Under the pieces are notes generated by a model. The model made no database searches. It worked only from the letters and a program-made list of their open reading frames with translations, and was not told where the DNA came from. The translations under genes were made by a program, and so were the position numbers. DNA of 64,000 bases from Bolinopsis microptera. Its lineage: Eukaryota; Ctenophora; Tentaculata; Lobata; Bolinopsidae. Positions 34,901 to 42,240 of the stretch are shown piece by piece. The stretch covers positions 16,467,337-16,531,336 of the forward strand of contig NC_087080.1 in the NCBI RefSeq assembly GCF_026151205.1, read 5' to 3'. The first letter of the stretch is position 1, and every line of letters starts with the position of its first letter.

Positions 34901-35868
34901 ACAATTATTCACAAAAGAGGCCAAGGACCTACGATTTCTGACAATAAATGTTAAAATATACATAGCATCGAACCATAATCCTCCTACAATTATGCATACC
35001 AGGAGAAGCTGCCCCGGAGAAGATAGAAGACGATCTGTCTACAGAAGATGACGCCGACACGGGCTCCAGTGCATCTCAGATCATCAGCGTCTATCCTCTG
35101 GAGTTAAGAGTGGAGAAGAGCAAGGCTCATCTTAGGATCAAAGTTAGTATTAACTTTTATCTGGAAGGTTGTGTTCGTTTCTTGACATGAATTCCTAGGC
35201 GAAATAGCTTTACTTTTGATATTATAAGTTCAAATGTAACAAGTTGAAAAAAGCAGCCTATTCTATACTCCAGTATGAAGCTGACACAGCAGACACTACA
35301 TTTGTTGCCATGGTTACGGACCAAGGAACCTACGCCTCACTTCCTGACTCCCGGATTGAATCTATGGATAGTGGAAATGCCAAATTCAAAATATCAGGAG
35401 GTGGAAAATATCAGGTAAGGAACCTAATACATATAATATATTAATATATAATAGGGATCTGGTATAATTAATTATAATGAGTGAGAGGACTGAGGAGCCT
35501 TTTAAAATGATAACATTGAGGACTCTCCTAATTGATAACTTCACTAATTGATTTTAAGTTCCTAATTACAACTTCAAATTTCAGGTCCTCAAATACCCCT
35601 ACGTACCAGTTATCATTGCTTTCTGCATTCTGGCAATCGTCTTGTCAGCTCTTATCATAGGTATTTATTCCTTAGTAATCATTAGTTTATTAGTTTATTA
35701 GTTAGTATAACTCTCTTAATCTTAGTAGTCATTATTTACTAATAGTCAACTGTTTGCTTTAATTTGTTTATTTAATAATAATATAACTGCTCAGGTTTGG
35801 TGATATTCTTCTGGAAGAACCCTCAAGCTAGATACAGGGTTAAGAGGCTGCTCGGTCAAGACGTGTAA
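7919..35868 (+). CDS. DD3-3-like type I membrane or secreted protein, paralogue B (22 exons, 813 aa)
   Basis: Exons: 7919-8040, 10028-10114, 11892-11946, 12114-12211, 12311-12392, 12955-13071, 14661-14834, 14999-15125, 17094-17178, 17331-17414, 17965-18058, 18799-18942, 26109-26212, 29482-29612, 29848-29961, 30141-30278, 30771-30849, 34627-34757, 35003-35142, 35229-35414, 35585-35660, 35795-35868. All are GT-AG and total 2442 nt with the frame kept. Residues 1-15 are a signal peptide ([15 protein letters not shown]). The mature start [16 protein letters not shown] and the later [13 protein letters not shown] are, from memory, hallmarks of the DD3-3 family. Many Cys, Trp and N-glycosylation sites suggest an extracellular fold. 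A dibasic RKKR site lies at about 649-652, and one hydrophobic helix at about 765-795 is followed by a short basic tail. Function is not established. The gene is stretched to 28 kb by minisatellites and two transposons in its introns. Confidence 0.88.
8030..8110 (+). repeat. duplicated exon 1 donor
   Basis: The end of exon 1, AATGCTAACAG followed by GTAGGT, is repeated immediately as AATGCTAACAG followed by GTAAGT. Two or three degenerate copies of GGTAGGTAATGCT come after it. Using the second donor would add 11 nt and shift the frame. Confidence 0.8.
8596..10027 (+). repeat. 58-bp minisatellite, about 24 copies, carrying the exon 2 acceptor
   Basis: The unit is GTAGATAATAGACAAGATAACAG, a variable middle, then CTATTCGCAG followed by ACTGTTT. 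The last copy is the true acceptor of exon 2, which begins ACTGTTTGACTCTCAG. Each unit therefore holds a pyrimidine-AG acceptor, the first 7 exon bases and a following GTAGAT that could act as a donor. At 9228-9247 one copy extends through the first 20 or so bases of exon 2 and then restarts with the pre-array sequence (TTGCAATAAA...), which shows a larger duplication of the whole junction. Confidence 0.95.
11527..11622. repeat. 8-bp microsatellite (TCACTGTG)n
   Basis: About 12 perfect copies of TCACTGTG in intron 2 of paralogue B. No splice-site sequence is included. The rest of this 1.8-kb intron shows nothing recognisable. Confidence 0.95.
12389..12435 (+). repeat. duplicated exon 5 donor
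   Basis: AG followed by GTTATCTATCTTAGT occurs at the exon 5 donor and again 27 bp downstream, separated by AACCACTT. Confidence 0.7.
13036..14355 (+). repeat. nested minisatellite amplifying the exon 6 donor
   Basis: The last 30-odd bases of exon 6 (CTTACTACCC ... CCTGGATG) with the donor GTAGGTTAC recur about ten times. Copies are spaced by variable runs of an 11-bp repeat, TAACCACTTAG or TAACCACATAG. Nearly every copy keeps an intact GATG/GTAGGT donor. The structure is two-level: an 11-bp satellite nested in a unit of about 90-240 bp. The final copy, near 14325-14355, is truncated. Confidence 0.95.
14823..14888 (+). repeat. duplicated exon 7 donor around a poly-C tract
   Basis: CGAGTGTGAG followed by GTTGGTAACAGA occurs at the true donor and again after a run of about 16 C. 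Confidence 0.85.
15131..16240. repeat. 30-bp minisatellite, about 37 copies, in intron 8
   Basis: The unit GCAGCTATCAGCTATACTAGAGGCAATGTA varies at a few positions. Because 30 is a multiple of 3 and the unit lacks stops in one frame, it creates a long artificial open frame encoding [10 protein letters not shown] repeats. It lies just after the exon 8 donor and does not obviously contain exon sequence, so it differs from the junction arrays. Confidence 0.95.
16430..16520. repeat. short duplication with poly-C tracts
   Basis: CATCAACCTGATATCAGGAACTATGTGA followed by a run of C occurs twice in tandem in intron 8. Confidence 0.85.
17045..17135 (+). repeat. duplicated exon 9 acceptor
   Basis: CACCCAG/GTAATGGTTTGGAGGGG, continuing to AATACAA, is followed 47 bp later by the true CCCCAG/GAAATGGTTTGGAGGGG. 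The acceptor and about 36 bases of exon 9 are duplicated. Both copies have a plausible AG. Confidence 0.88.
17405..17516 (+). repeat. exon 10 donor amplified about eight times
   Basis: The exon end AACGC followed by GTGAGT is repeated as ATAACGCGTGAGT-type units of 13-14 bp. Most copies keep the NCGC/GTGAGT donor. Related GCGTGAGTAATAACGC copies in direct and inverted orientation reappear at 17878-17931. Confidence 0.9.
17818..17996 (+). repeat. duplicated exon 11 acceptor with an inverted insert
   Basis: GCTGATAACTAACTGATC, through the acceptor ATACAG, to AGCATCAGAACTAGATG and on to CAGTTCGG, occurs twice. Between the copies lies a palindromic block of GCGTGAGTAATAACGC sequence from the exon 10 donor array. 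The second copy leads into the full exon 11. Confidence 0.88.
18215..18365. repeat. 10-bp microsatellite (ACTTAGCAAC)n
   Basis: About 14 copies in intron 11, ending with an inverted half unit (AAGTGTTGCTAAGAGTTGCT) that could form a hairpin with the array. Confidence 0.93.
18616..18857 (+). repeat. 59-bp repeat, four copies, carrying the exon 12 acceptor
   Basis: Units start at 18622, 18681, 18740 and 18799. Each has an acceptor (GGCAG or CTGCAG) followed by the first 53 or so bases of exon 12 (GTGTTTGCAGATGTAG ... CAATAC). Because 59 is not a multiple of 3, only the last acceptor keeps the reading frame. Confidence 0.95.
18907..19101 (+). repeat. 49-bp minisatellite of the exon 12 donor, left part
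   Basis: The unit is the last 30-odd bases of exon 12 (GTGGAGGGACAGAGCATC ... ATGAAC), the donor GTGAGTTATGTA and GGGGGTA. There are four copies before the LTR element interrupts the array. Confidence 0.95.
19102..19510 (+). repeat. 5' LTR, TG...CA, 409 bp
   Basis: Begins TGTAGGGATCCC and ends AACCTACA, with short terminal inverted bases TGTAGG/CCTACA. A TATAAA box lies at 19312-19317. It is the same length as the LTR at 25101 and appears identical to it. Confidence 0.97.
19513..19530 (+). promoter_or_regulatory. probable primer binding site
   Basis: TGGCGCGAACGGTAGGAT begins two bases after the 5' LTR. The initial TGG would pair with the CCA end of a tRNA. I could not identify which tRNA. 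Confidence 0.55.
19543..20528 (+). pseudogene. gag of the Ty3/gypsy element, one internal frame change
   Basis: The ATG at 19543 opens a frame that reads to 19794. The continuation of the same protein lies in another frame, from about 19720 to the TAA at 20526. The switch occurs near 19720-19735, where I see no slippery heptamer or structure, so a one-base indel is more likely than programmed shifting. The C-terminal part has a Gag-like helical region and one CCHC knuckle (C-x2-C-x4-H-x4-C, 20397-20438), expected to bind the genomic RNA during packaging. The gag stop overlaps pol at a candidate -1 frameshift site. Confidence 0.85.
20519..20560 (+). promoter_or_regulatory. candidate -1 programmed ribosomal frameshift site (gag-pol)
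   Basis: The heptamer G GAA AAC (20519-20525) sits in the gag frame immediately before the TAA stop. After a 6-nt spacer comes a perfect 9-bp stem, GGCCCTCCC (20532-20540) with GGGAGGGCC (20552-20560), around an 11-nt loop. Pol is open in the -1 frame here. Position, spacing and hairpin match the standard layout of -1 frameshift signals; the heptamer is a less common variant. Confidence 0.75.
20521..23695 (+). CDS. pol of the Ty3/gypsy element: protease, RT, RNase H, integrase core
   Basis: Read in the -1 frame relative to gag. In order: an aspartic protease with LIDTGSS (DTG at 20642-20650); reverse transcriptase with YVDD at 21629-21640; RNase H starting at LFTDSSS; then an acidic, serine-rich and lysine-rich linker (about 22560-22820). 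Integrase follows with an HHCC zinc region (GHLGP ... CNTCKRC) and catalytic Asp at 23324, Asp at 23501 and Glu at 23612 (D-x58-D-x36-E). All catalytic residues I can check are present. The frame ends at a TAG at 23693-23695, inside the integrase after its catalytic core. The rest of the domain continues in another frame. The open frame extends upstream into gag but is entered by frameshifting. Confidence 0.93.
23674..24558 (+). pseudogene. C-terminal part of integrase, displaced by a frameshift
   Basis: Continues the integrase in a different frame ([30 protein letters not shown]), then a GPY/F-like module ([19 protein letters not shown]) and an acidic, low-complexity tail. Pol and this frame overlap at 23674-23695 with no convincing slippery site, so a one-base indel after the catalytic core is the simplest reading. 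Without it the pol protein would run on continuously. Confidence 0.85.
24559..25100 (+). other. 3' untranslated region of the LTR element with polypurine tract
   Basis: A short open frame at 24787-24990 matches nothing I know. The region ends in the polypurine tract GGGGAGGGGGTGG (25088-25100) directly before the 3' LTR, where plus-strand DNA synthesis would start. Confidence 0.75.
25101..25509 (+). repeat. 3' LTR, 409 bp
   Basis: Same sequence and length as the LTR at 19102-19510, as far as reading shows. Preceded by a polypurine tract and followed by the TSD TGTA. Confidence 0.97.
25510..26000 (+). repeat. 49-bp minisatellite of the exon 12 donor, right part
   Basis: Ten more near-identical copies of the array interrupted by the LTR element. 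Each keeps ATGAAC followed by GTGAGTTATG. Confidence 0.96.
26203..26321 (+). repeat. 27-bp repeat of the exon 13 donor, left part
   Basis: The donor region CCA/GTTAGTGACTATTATATACACACA is repeated four times, then interrupted by the element at 26322. Each unit keeps CCA/GTTAGT or a one-base variant. Confidence 0.92.
26322..28491. mobile_element. 2.2-kb non-coding TIR element with regularly spaced GTCACA motifs
   Basis: About 36-bp terminal inverted repeats (TGGACACGTTCATTTGAGTT ... GATATTGGTAAA) bound this insert, and TATA flanks both sides (26318-26321 and 28492-28495; a TA duplication is also possible). No open frame above about 80 codons is present, so it is a non-autonomous DNA transposon of unknown superfamily. 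It splits the 27-bp donor array of exon 13. The interior contains about 16 copies of TTTGTCACA-like motifs and three longer direct repeats near 27170, 27475 and 27745. Confidence 0.85.
28492..28795 (+). repeat. 27-bp repeat of the exon 13 donor, right part
   Basis: About eleven further copies of CCCAGTTAGTGACTATTATATACACACA, the continuation of the array split by the TIR element. Confidence 0.95.
29309..29340. repeat. perfect 32-bp palindrome
   Basis: ACATGCTACTTTATTT is followed at once by its exact reverse complement, in intron 13 of paralogue B. It can form a 16-bp cruciform or hairpin stem. Confidence 0.9.
29640..29706. repeat. short duplication with poly-C tract
   Basis: TACATATTCCGGGGGGAGCCCCC occurs twice in tandem in intron 14, followed by a long C run. 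The unit is itself a small inverted repeat. Confidence 0.8.
29933..30035 (+). repeat. exon 15 donor, three tandem copies
   Basis: The end of exon 15, ATTGCAGCTGCTCTTATAG to AACAAA, with its donor GTGAGTTA, is present three times. Each copy also contains ATTGCAG, a possible acceptor, so each copy could act as a small exon. Confidence 0.92.
30380..30768. repeat. 43-44-bp minisatellite before exon 17, about nine copies
   Basis: The unit is TATGTTAACATTACAACTG, then TAATATGTTAACGTAATACCTGCAG. Each has a CCTGCAG that resembles an acceptor. The array runs up to the true acceptor AAACTACAG of exon 17 but does not carry exon 17 sequence. Confidence 0.93.
30844..34500 (+). repeat. 53-bp minisatellite, about 69 copies, carrying the exon 17 donor
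   Basis: The exon ends GAACGG followed by GTAGGGAACATTAG. The unit ACGG/GTAAGAAACATTAGTAAC ... TTGCGCTATGA repeats for 3.65 kb. Early units have GTAGGG, most later ones GTAAGA, a better donor. Rare variants (GTAGGAAAC followed by CGCTACGAAC) occur at about 31220 and again about 1.8 kb (34 units) later, showing a higher-order duplication of half the array. Confidence 0.97.
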
Positions 35869-36205
35869 TCCTCAACTCACATTTACAACCCTACTTCTAA
35901 GCCATTTTTTGATAATAGCCGTTAAACACAGTGAAGTGATTATAAATATCACTTTTAGAATAGATTTGATATTGGCTGCGTTTGTTACGTGGAATAAACA
36001 CGATTTTAGAGATCTACAATCAGGGAACGGCTACCGTGATATGAAAGACATTGTACACGATACTGTTAAAGTTGGCACTTACTTAACATTCAAATCCGTC
36101 ATCATCATATTTTCAATTGTCATATTTATTTTTCTGTTTGCTAGAATTAAAACAGTTTCTCTGAATTTAGATAAATATAAAAATACATCAGCTCTTCTAA
36201 TCTAA

Positions 36206-36211
36206 AATAAA
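36206..36211 (+). terminator. polyadenylation signal of paralogue B
   Basis: AATAAA about 340 bases after the stop codon, followed by a second overlapping AATAAA. The next gene ends on the opposite strand at 36342, so the two are convergent. Confidence 0.55.
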
Positions 36212-36341
36212 ATAAAATCTCCCCCCGATCAAAACAGTTTTAAAGTTTTAAATAAAATGAATTGAACTACTCTATACCTCGCAATATTCTGACAAAAACT
36301 AACTCTCAATGTAATATCTAAAAACACAGTCAAAGTGGTCT

Positions 36342-39300
36342 TTAGTCGTTAAGAAAGCCCCAAGGATCCTTCTCCAAGGACCTATCATCCTTCTTTAGGG
36401 TTTCTAGAACTATTTGCTTCAAAACTTCGTAAATAGCTGACTTGGTGAATCCTAACACGGAATCAGCCTCTTTATCACTGGAAATATATTATACTTGTAA
36501 GTAAGAATCTTAAAACCATTCGAAGAGAACAAGAAAAACATTCATTACAGCAGATATTAAAAGACTGATGTTAAAAATCCAGACAGAAGGAGGGGATGGT
36601 TTCTGAAAATCCCCTAAGAAACTATACTTACGGTATAACTTGTAGATGGTCTATAGTTATCCAAGGGTTAGCGTCTGAGTGCTGCGCTTGTTGTTCTGAT
36701 TAACTTTTCCTATCATTACAACCTAAAGTATACAGAATTGTTTGCCATAAGACTCAAATTTTTGAAGTTTTGTGGCGTAAAACTGAAATAATGCTTCATA
36801 TGAACAATTTATAGAATATATTGCTTTACAAGTCGTATGAAAATAAATAAGAACTACACACACCAGTAATTTGTATATAAATCTAAATATAAATGTAATT
36901 GTAAAGTAATTAACTAAAGTACCTGATCGCCTAGTTTGACCGTATTGTTTCTGAGAAGGAAAGGAACGCAGCTAAAGTGAACAGGGGCTCCATCCCCGCA
37001 CACTACACGTCCTTTACTCGGACCTGTTTCACAAGTCACATTAGAAGACTATTAGAAGTATTTTGGAAGAAAAATTAAGAAAAATTAGGGTTAGATCAAT
37101 AACTGTAAGGTAACTGGAGCAGGGGGAAAGTTTAACAATAAAAAATAAAACAATTTGCTTACCTCTCTTTCCCCCGTGTTGTAGATTCACCAGTTTAGCT
37201 CTTATTAGAACGAAGTTGCCCCGAAACTGAGGAATATCTGTCCCTTTGATAATCTTGGGCATGTCACTTATCTTTCTCATCGACTTAGCCCCAGACTGTA
37301 AAATAGGGTAACAATAAAGTTGATAAAATATGAGATATGTATATGTAATCTGCCTGGAGGCCTTCAGGTGATAAATACTGTAAACATCAGATTAAATCAC
37401 AGGATGCACTACATATAGAATTCGTTGTAACTTTGTTTGAAAAGCATTAATAGACTGCGTGTACTGTGTCGGAACCCTGATAAGCGGTAATAAGTTGTAG
37501 CGCAGCGTCTGAATACATAGGTGTGACCATATATGTTGCATTGAAAGTTCTGAGGATAAGCAGTGTTCACTTCCCTTTCCTTTTTTAATGAGTTTTTGAG
37601 CAATTAAACCAAATTCGAGTGAACAACAAGACCAGCTAGCGTCTAGCGAGCATGATATCAAGATGAGGATATATTTGCGGGAATTCTTTATGCGCGCGCT
37701 AAGTTTGACTGGCTGCGCGCGTACAAATCATAAAATATAACACCGCGCCCTACTAAGCTCATAAAGAGTAGACCCTTTTGAATTTAGAACGCATAATAGG
37801 TTGCCAATCACGACACTGTTCGACAATTTGTCTCAGCCCTAAACACTAAACATGAACAGAAGAACTGCCAAATCCAGTCCCATTATATATTTATACGGAC
37901 TTAAACTTCCAATATTAATCTTAAGATATGGCTCATAATTAATTTTGATATGATAAGTAATACAAGTATCTACAAGAGTGAAAGGATGTAAACTATACTT
38001 ACAGGTGATGATGAAGCTAAAAACTTCAAACAAGCTACGTGTCTGGGGTTTAAGTCTTCAATTCGCTCCACTGCTACTATCGTCTGATTATTCATGTTTT
38101 TAAAGGGAGTTCCTTCTACTATCACCAGACTACTCTCTACCCTGCATATTTTGTAGATTTCAAATGTGTGTGTGAAATATAAATCGTACATGATAATAAA
38201 ACAGAAAACTAGAACCTCTAGTGCACTAAAAGTATAATAGCGTTATCAGTATGGTTATAGTATAACACAGTAGAACTGTTCTCAGACGACGTGTCCAGAA
38301 TCGAACTAACCTGTAGCTAGATTTGAAATGCAAGACAACTTTAGAGCCAGCTTTAGAGAGAGTAGCAGTGGTAGAGGTTGCATTGGAGAGTGTTCCCCAA
38401 ATTACAATGCTACTTTTTATATGCGTTGGAATGTCCGTTATAAGTACTGTAGGCGAGTACGGTACAGAAGATGCGCCCCTGTAATAGTGTAGTGTAGTGT
38501 AGTGTAGTGTAGTGTAGTGTAGTGTAGTGTAGTGTAGTGTAGTGTAGTGTAGTGTAGTGTAGTGTAGTGTAGTGTAGTGTAGTGCAGTGCAGTGCAGTGC
38601 AGTGCAATGCAGTGCAGTGGAGTGTAGTGTAGTGTAGTGTAGTGTAGTTAATAATATTGTCAGGGATCGACCGGGGACGAAATTTAGCCGGGGCCGGGGC
38701 CGGGACCAAGTTGAATCAGCCGGGGCCGGGATTAACCGGGATTTTGAAATGTTGCCAAGGCCGGGGCCGGGGCCGGGATTGGCTAAAATATGCCGGGGCC
38801 GGGGCCGGGATTTTTTAATCTAATTTTGAACATTTTTGAAAGTTTCCGGAAACTCGTATCAATGTGAGCTAGCTTCAAGGTCAACCTAGAAGGCAGCTAC
38901 ACAATGTTTAAAGGTTGAGGAACGATTATTTCTCTTTAATAGTTAAATGTAACTCAGAAAGGCTTTCTTGTAGCCGGACATAGATATTTCGGACACTGAA
39001 GCTGACACCGGAAACGAGTAGTCGTCTGTGATCTGATGACTATCATCATCATCTGCATTGAGTCGGCCTCACTCTCTACTGTTTTTTTGCTCCTGAACTA
39101 AATTGTTTGACGTTTGTACTAGTTATATGAAAGAAAACGGTACACGAACACATGACTTTACTCGAACTTTTTAATCAACCTCGAACTTTTTAATCAACAT
39201 TAATATTTTACATTCTTTATAAATTCAAAGTTGAAATTTTCTGAATATCAAACTGGAATGATGTCAAGTCCTCGTATTTATATTTTTCACTCGATCTCAT

Positions 39301-42240
39301 GTTACCGAATATTTTGTGTTTAATTTAAGTCTAAAAATCAAGATAAATTCTGATAATCTATCGATTTAAATTGAGGCAGAAAATACGAGAAATCCCGGCT
39401 AAATCCCGGCAAAAATTGACAAAAAGCCGGGGCCGGGATTGGGGGCCTCTGGCCGGGGCCGGGATTTTGGAAATTGTTTTGCCGGGGCCGGGGAAAAAAC
39501 ACAAATCCCGGCCGTATCCGGGGCCGGGATCCCGGTCGATCACTGAATATTGTCATTCAGTTAAAAGAGCACTATTTGATACCTGTTTTCAGCTGGTACA
39601 AGGGGAGGGGGCTTGTTTTCAATATTTCTGTGCACTGGTTGATTCGTTATTTCTTTCTCATAGCCGTCCTTTGATTGTCATATTTAACAGTGCCACTCAT
39701 CATCATAGTAGTAGTAGTCATCATCGACTCTTTGTATCTGATATCACTCGATCCGAATCTATGTTCATTTGATCCTGATCTATGTTCATTTGATCTGATC
39801 TATGTTCATTTGATCCTGATCTATGTTCATTTGATCTTGATCTATGTTCATTTGATCCTGATCTATGTTCATTTGATCCTGATCTATGTTCATTTGATCC
39901 TGATTTATGTTCATTTGATCCTGATCTATGTTCATTTGATCTGTGATGAGATTTCTGAGAACTATTTGAAATGTTGTCGGACGTGTTTTCTTTATCATTG
40001 AGTTTTGACCAGGACTGAGCCACTATCTCATAACTGTCAAACTTCTGCTTACTCTCTGCTTTAGTTTTACCAGCACATCGCTTCTCACATATACCCTGGA
40101 AATACAGTAATACAAATATTAAGTATTACTACTAGTATGCAAGTTTAAAGAAACAATTAAACAAACACATCTTAGTATGTGTCCAGTCATACAGTAGTAC
40201 GTCTGCAACCTTTGAGGATAAATCACTGACCTTTACAGAGATAAAATTAGAAGCATTCATAACGTCGTATTCAGCAGACAAGTCTCCTCTCAGCGCTACT
40301 TGTGTAACCCCTGCAATGTTCAACAATTGAAGAGAAGTTAAGTTTTTATAATAATTGGACAACACTAGCCCTGCTACAGTAAAACCCCGATTTACCGCGG
40401 GTTTTGGGGAAGGCTAAAACCCGCGGTAAATCGGGTTTGCGTTAAATCAGGGTTTTGGTTTTTGGGGTCCAAAATTGGCCAAAAAGGGTGGGAAAGACCT
40501 TTAATCCATAGAATTTTGATAGTCTTACGATTGTACTCAGTAATTTAATAGTATCAACATGTTTGCAGTACATCGCAAATTGTATCGAAATCTGTAATTA
40601 TCACTAGCTATCAACATCTGTTTGTTCAGATCGGATCACATATTTCCCCTGTAGTACGAACTGACCCTTCTCAAACACAGTGGTGCCCTGTCATAGGAGT
40701 ACTGACAAGCATCACAGCAGCAAAGGAGTTATACGAGAATATGGTCAGGTGATTCAATAAAGCAATAAGCAGTGTGGAGCACGAGCTCTCCCCCAGAAAA
40801 ATTCGGGGGAAAGGAAATAACCGAAGTAAATCGGGGCACAGTAAATCGGGGTTTTACTGTATATTGAATAACAAGAGAACAAATCAAAGGTGAATACAAA
40901 TAAAAGAAGAAGGATATATATTATAACAAAGTCTAAAACCTGTAGAGTCGGAGAAATTAAGAAGTTTAACTCTGCGGCTAATATTCTCAGAGGGCACTAT
41001 GTAACATCGGGTTATTTTACCCTGCAACTCAACGTACTTCTTCCACGGTTTACCACGGTTCACATCAGCTGTAGTAACTAACTTATACACTATTTCCTGA
41101 GTGTATAAAGACAGTTTCAAATTAAAATATATTGCCCATTATATTAGTGATTTAATTTAAATTGAAAGCGGGTCATCTCTTACAATTTAATTAGTTGATT
41201 GGACTGGGATGGGTACTAGCCAATGCAGTAGTTATTCATCTATACTTGAACCATACCGAAAACCAGATGAATTTATATAAAATCGAAAAGCCTAAAATCA
41301 ATTTATGGGTTATTATTAATTATCATACATATTAAAAGCTAGCTATTACCTCTTGAGCAGTGTCAGTACCACTACCACTACTAAGTGGTGCAGACCTGTA
41401 GTAAACTGTGGTCTCTTTTGTTGTATTACTCAACCCAGGGGAAGTGCTGTGTGTTTTAGTGAGCAAGTTGTTGTTGTTCTGAATAAAGGCATTTCGCAAT
41501 GCACTCCGCCCAATAAGGGGTGGTGGTTGGGATTGAATGGACTGGACAGAAATACTATCACTATCAACTTGCTCTAGGTCACTGTTATTTTGGTCACTTG
41601 TCAAGCTGAAACTTCCACCTTGATCTGACTCTGACAATATTGAAACACTATCAATCTGAATATCAAGATCACCAATCGATCCCTTCTCTGATGTAGTATC
41701 AGCACACTCCTTAAGTTCAGTAGCTCCGATTTCCACTGCATCTTTTCTGCTTGTTAAATTGTTAACAATATTTGGTAATGAGAAAGGATCAGTCCATGTT
41801 CCACTTGATGCACACTCATTCACATCTGAAGTAGTGCTGACACTGATGATAGAAACTATGTCATCTTCTCTTTCATGTTCAGAAACTATGTCATCTTCTC
41901 TTTTATGTTCAGACTTACTAATCAAGCTTATTTGGTCTGATTCATGATTTGATTCACCATTGGTGGATTTTGGTTGATCAATTGACTGTGATGTTTGGCT
42001 ATTTCGATATATTGCTTCGGGATCTGTAATCTGTTCAGCTAAGTAGTTGCCATTACAGACTGTTGCTTCCTGTTTGAGATCATTTGTTCCCAACAAATCT
42101 AATCTTTGGAGTAAGCAGGGGTCCAAAATACCATTAAAAACCTTATAATCACAGTTAGAGCAGGTCTTGAAGTGATCCAATAGTTCAACAACAGAACCAA
42201 TCAATTCTGATGGCTGCACCATTGCACTACCTTCTTGCAT
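36342..42240 (-). CDS. unrecognised 10-exon gene, about 627 codons, possibly OB-fold
   Basis: Exons on the minus strand: 42240-41350, 41096-40940, 40310-40231, 40095-40035, 38446-38311, 38141-38003, 37295-37163, 37023-36923, 36681-36632 and 36477-36342. They join in frame to a TAA. I do not recognise the protein. Residues 1-300 are acidic and Ser/Asn-rich with few hydrophobic runs, so probably disordered. The rest alternates short beta-like strands (VYKLVTTADV, ELQGKITRCYIV, SSIVIWGTLSN, KVVLHF, NFVLIRAKLVNLQ), as in tandem OB folds of single-stranded DNA-binding proteins. That is inference only. The fourth donor (AC/A-GTTATG, 40034) is the least certain junction; without it the exon would run into the 21-bp repeat at 39770-39945. 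A pogo-like and a hAT-like element lie in introns 3' of exons 2 and 4. Confidence 0.7.
38484..38648. repeat. 5-bp microsatellite (TAGTG)n with (CAGTG)n patch
   Basis: About 33 copies of TAGTG, with an internal block of CAGTG variants at about 38584-38620. It lies in an intron and directly precedes the hAT-like element. Confidence 0.95.
38661..39545. mobile_element. hAT-like non-autonomous element, 885 bp, TSD AATATTGT
   Basis: The ends are CAGGGATCGACCGGGG and, on the other strand, CAGTGATCGACCGGGA. The 8-bp duplication AATATTGT flanks them (38653-38660 and 39546-39553). An 8-bp TSD with CAG-starting termini fits the hAT superfamily. Both subterminal regions are packed with CCGGGGCCGGG motifs in opposite orientation, possibly transposase binding sites. 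No transposase is encoded. It lies in intron 4 of the minus-strand gene. Confidence 0.88.
39770..39945 (-). repeat. 21-bp tandem repeat, about nine copies
   Basis: The minus-strand unit encodes SNEHRSG if read in the frame of exon 4 of the neighbouring gene, but one copy lacks bases and shifts the frame. The array is probably intronic. A coding role cannot be excluded if exon 4 extends into it. Confidence 0.85.
40377..40859. mobile_element. pogo/Tigger-like MITE, 483 bp, TSD TA
   Basis: Inverted ends CAGTAAAACCCCGATTTAC, with TA on both sides (40375-40376 and 40860-40861). A TA duplication and CAGTA-type ends fit pogo/Tigger elements of the Tc1-mariner group. There is no coding capacity. It lies in intron 2 of the minus-strand gene. 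Confidence 0.82.

Noticed and set aside
38410-38709. A 99-codon minus-strand frame rich in LHYTT
   Set aside because: It is the translation of the TAGTG microsatellite.
39721-40023. SNEHRSG repeat as coding sequence of the minus-strand gene
   Set aside because: One repeat unit breaks the frame and the frame stops soon after. The phase of the next exon fits a donor at 40034 instead. Not fully excluded.
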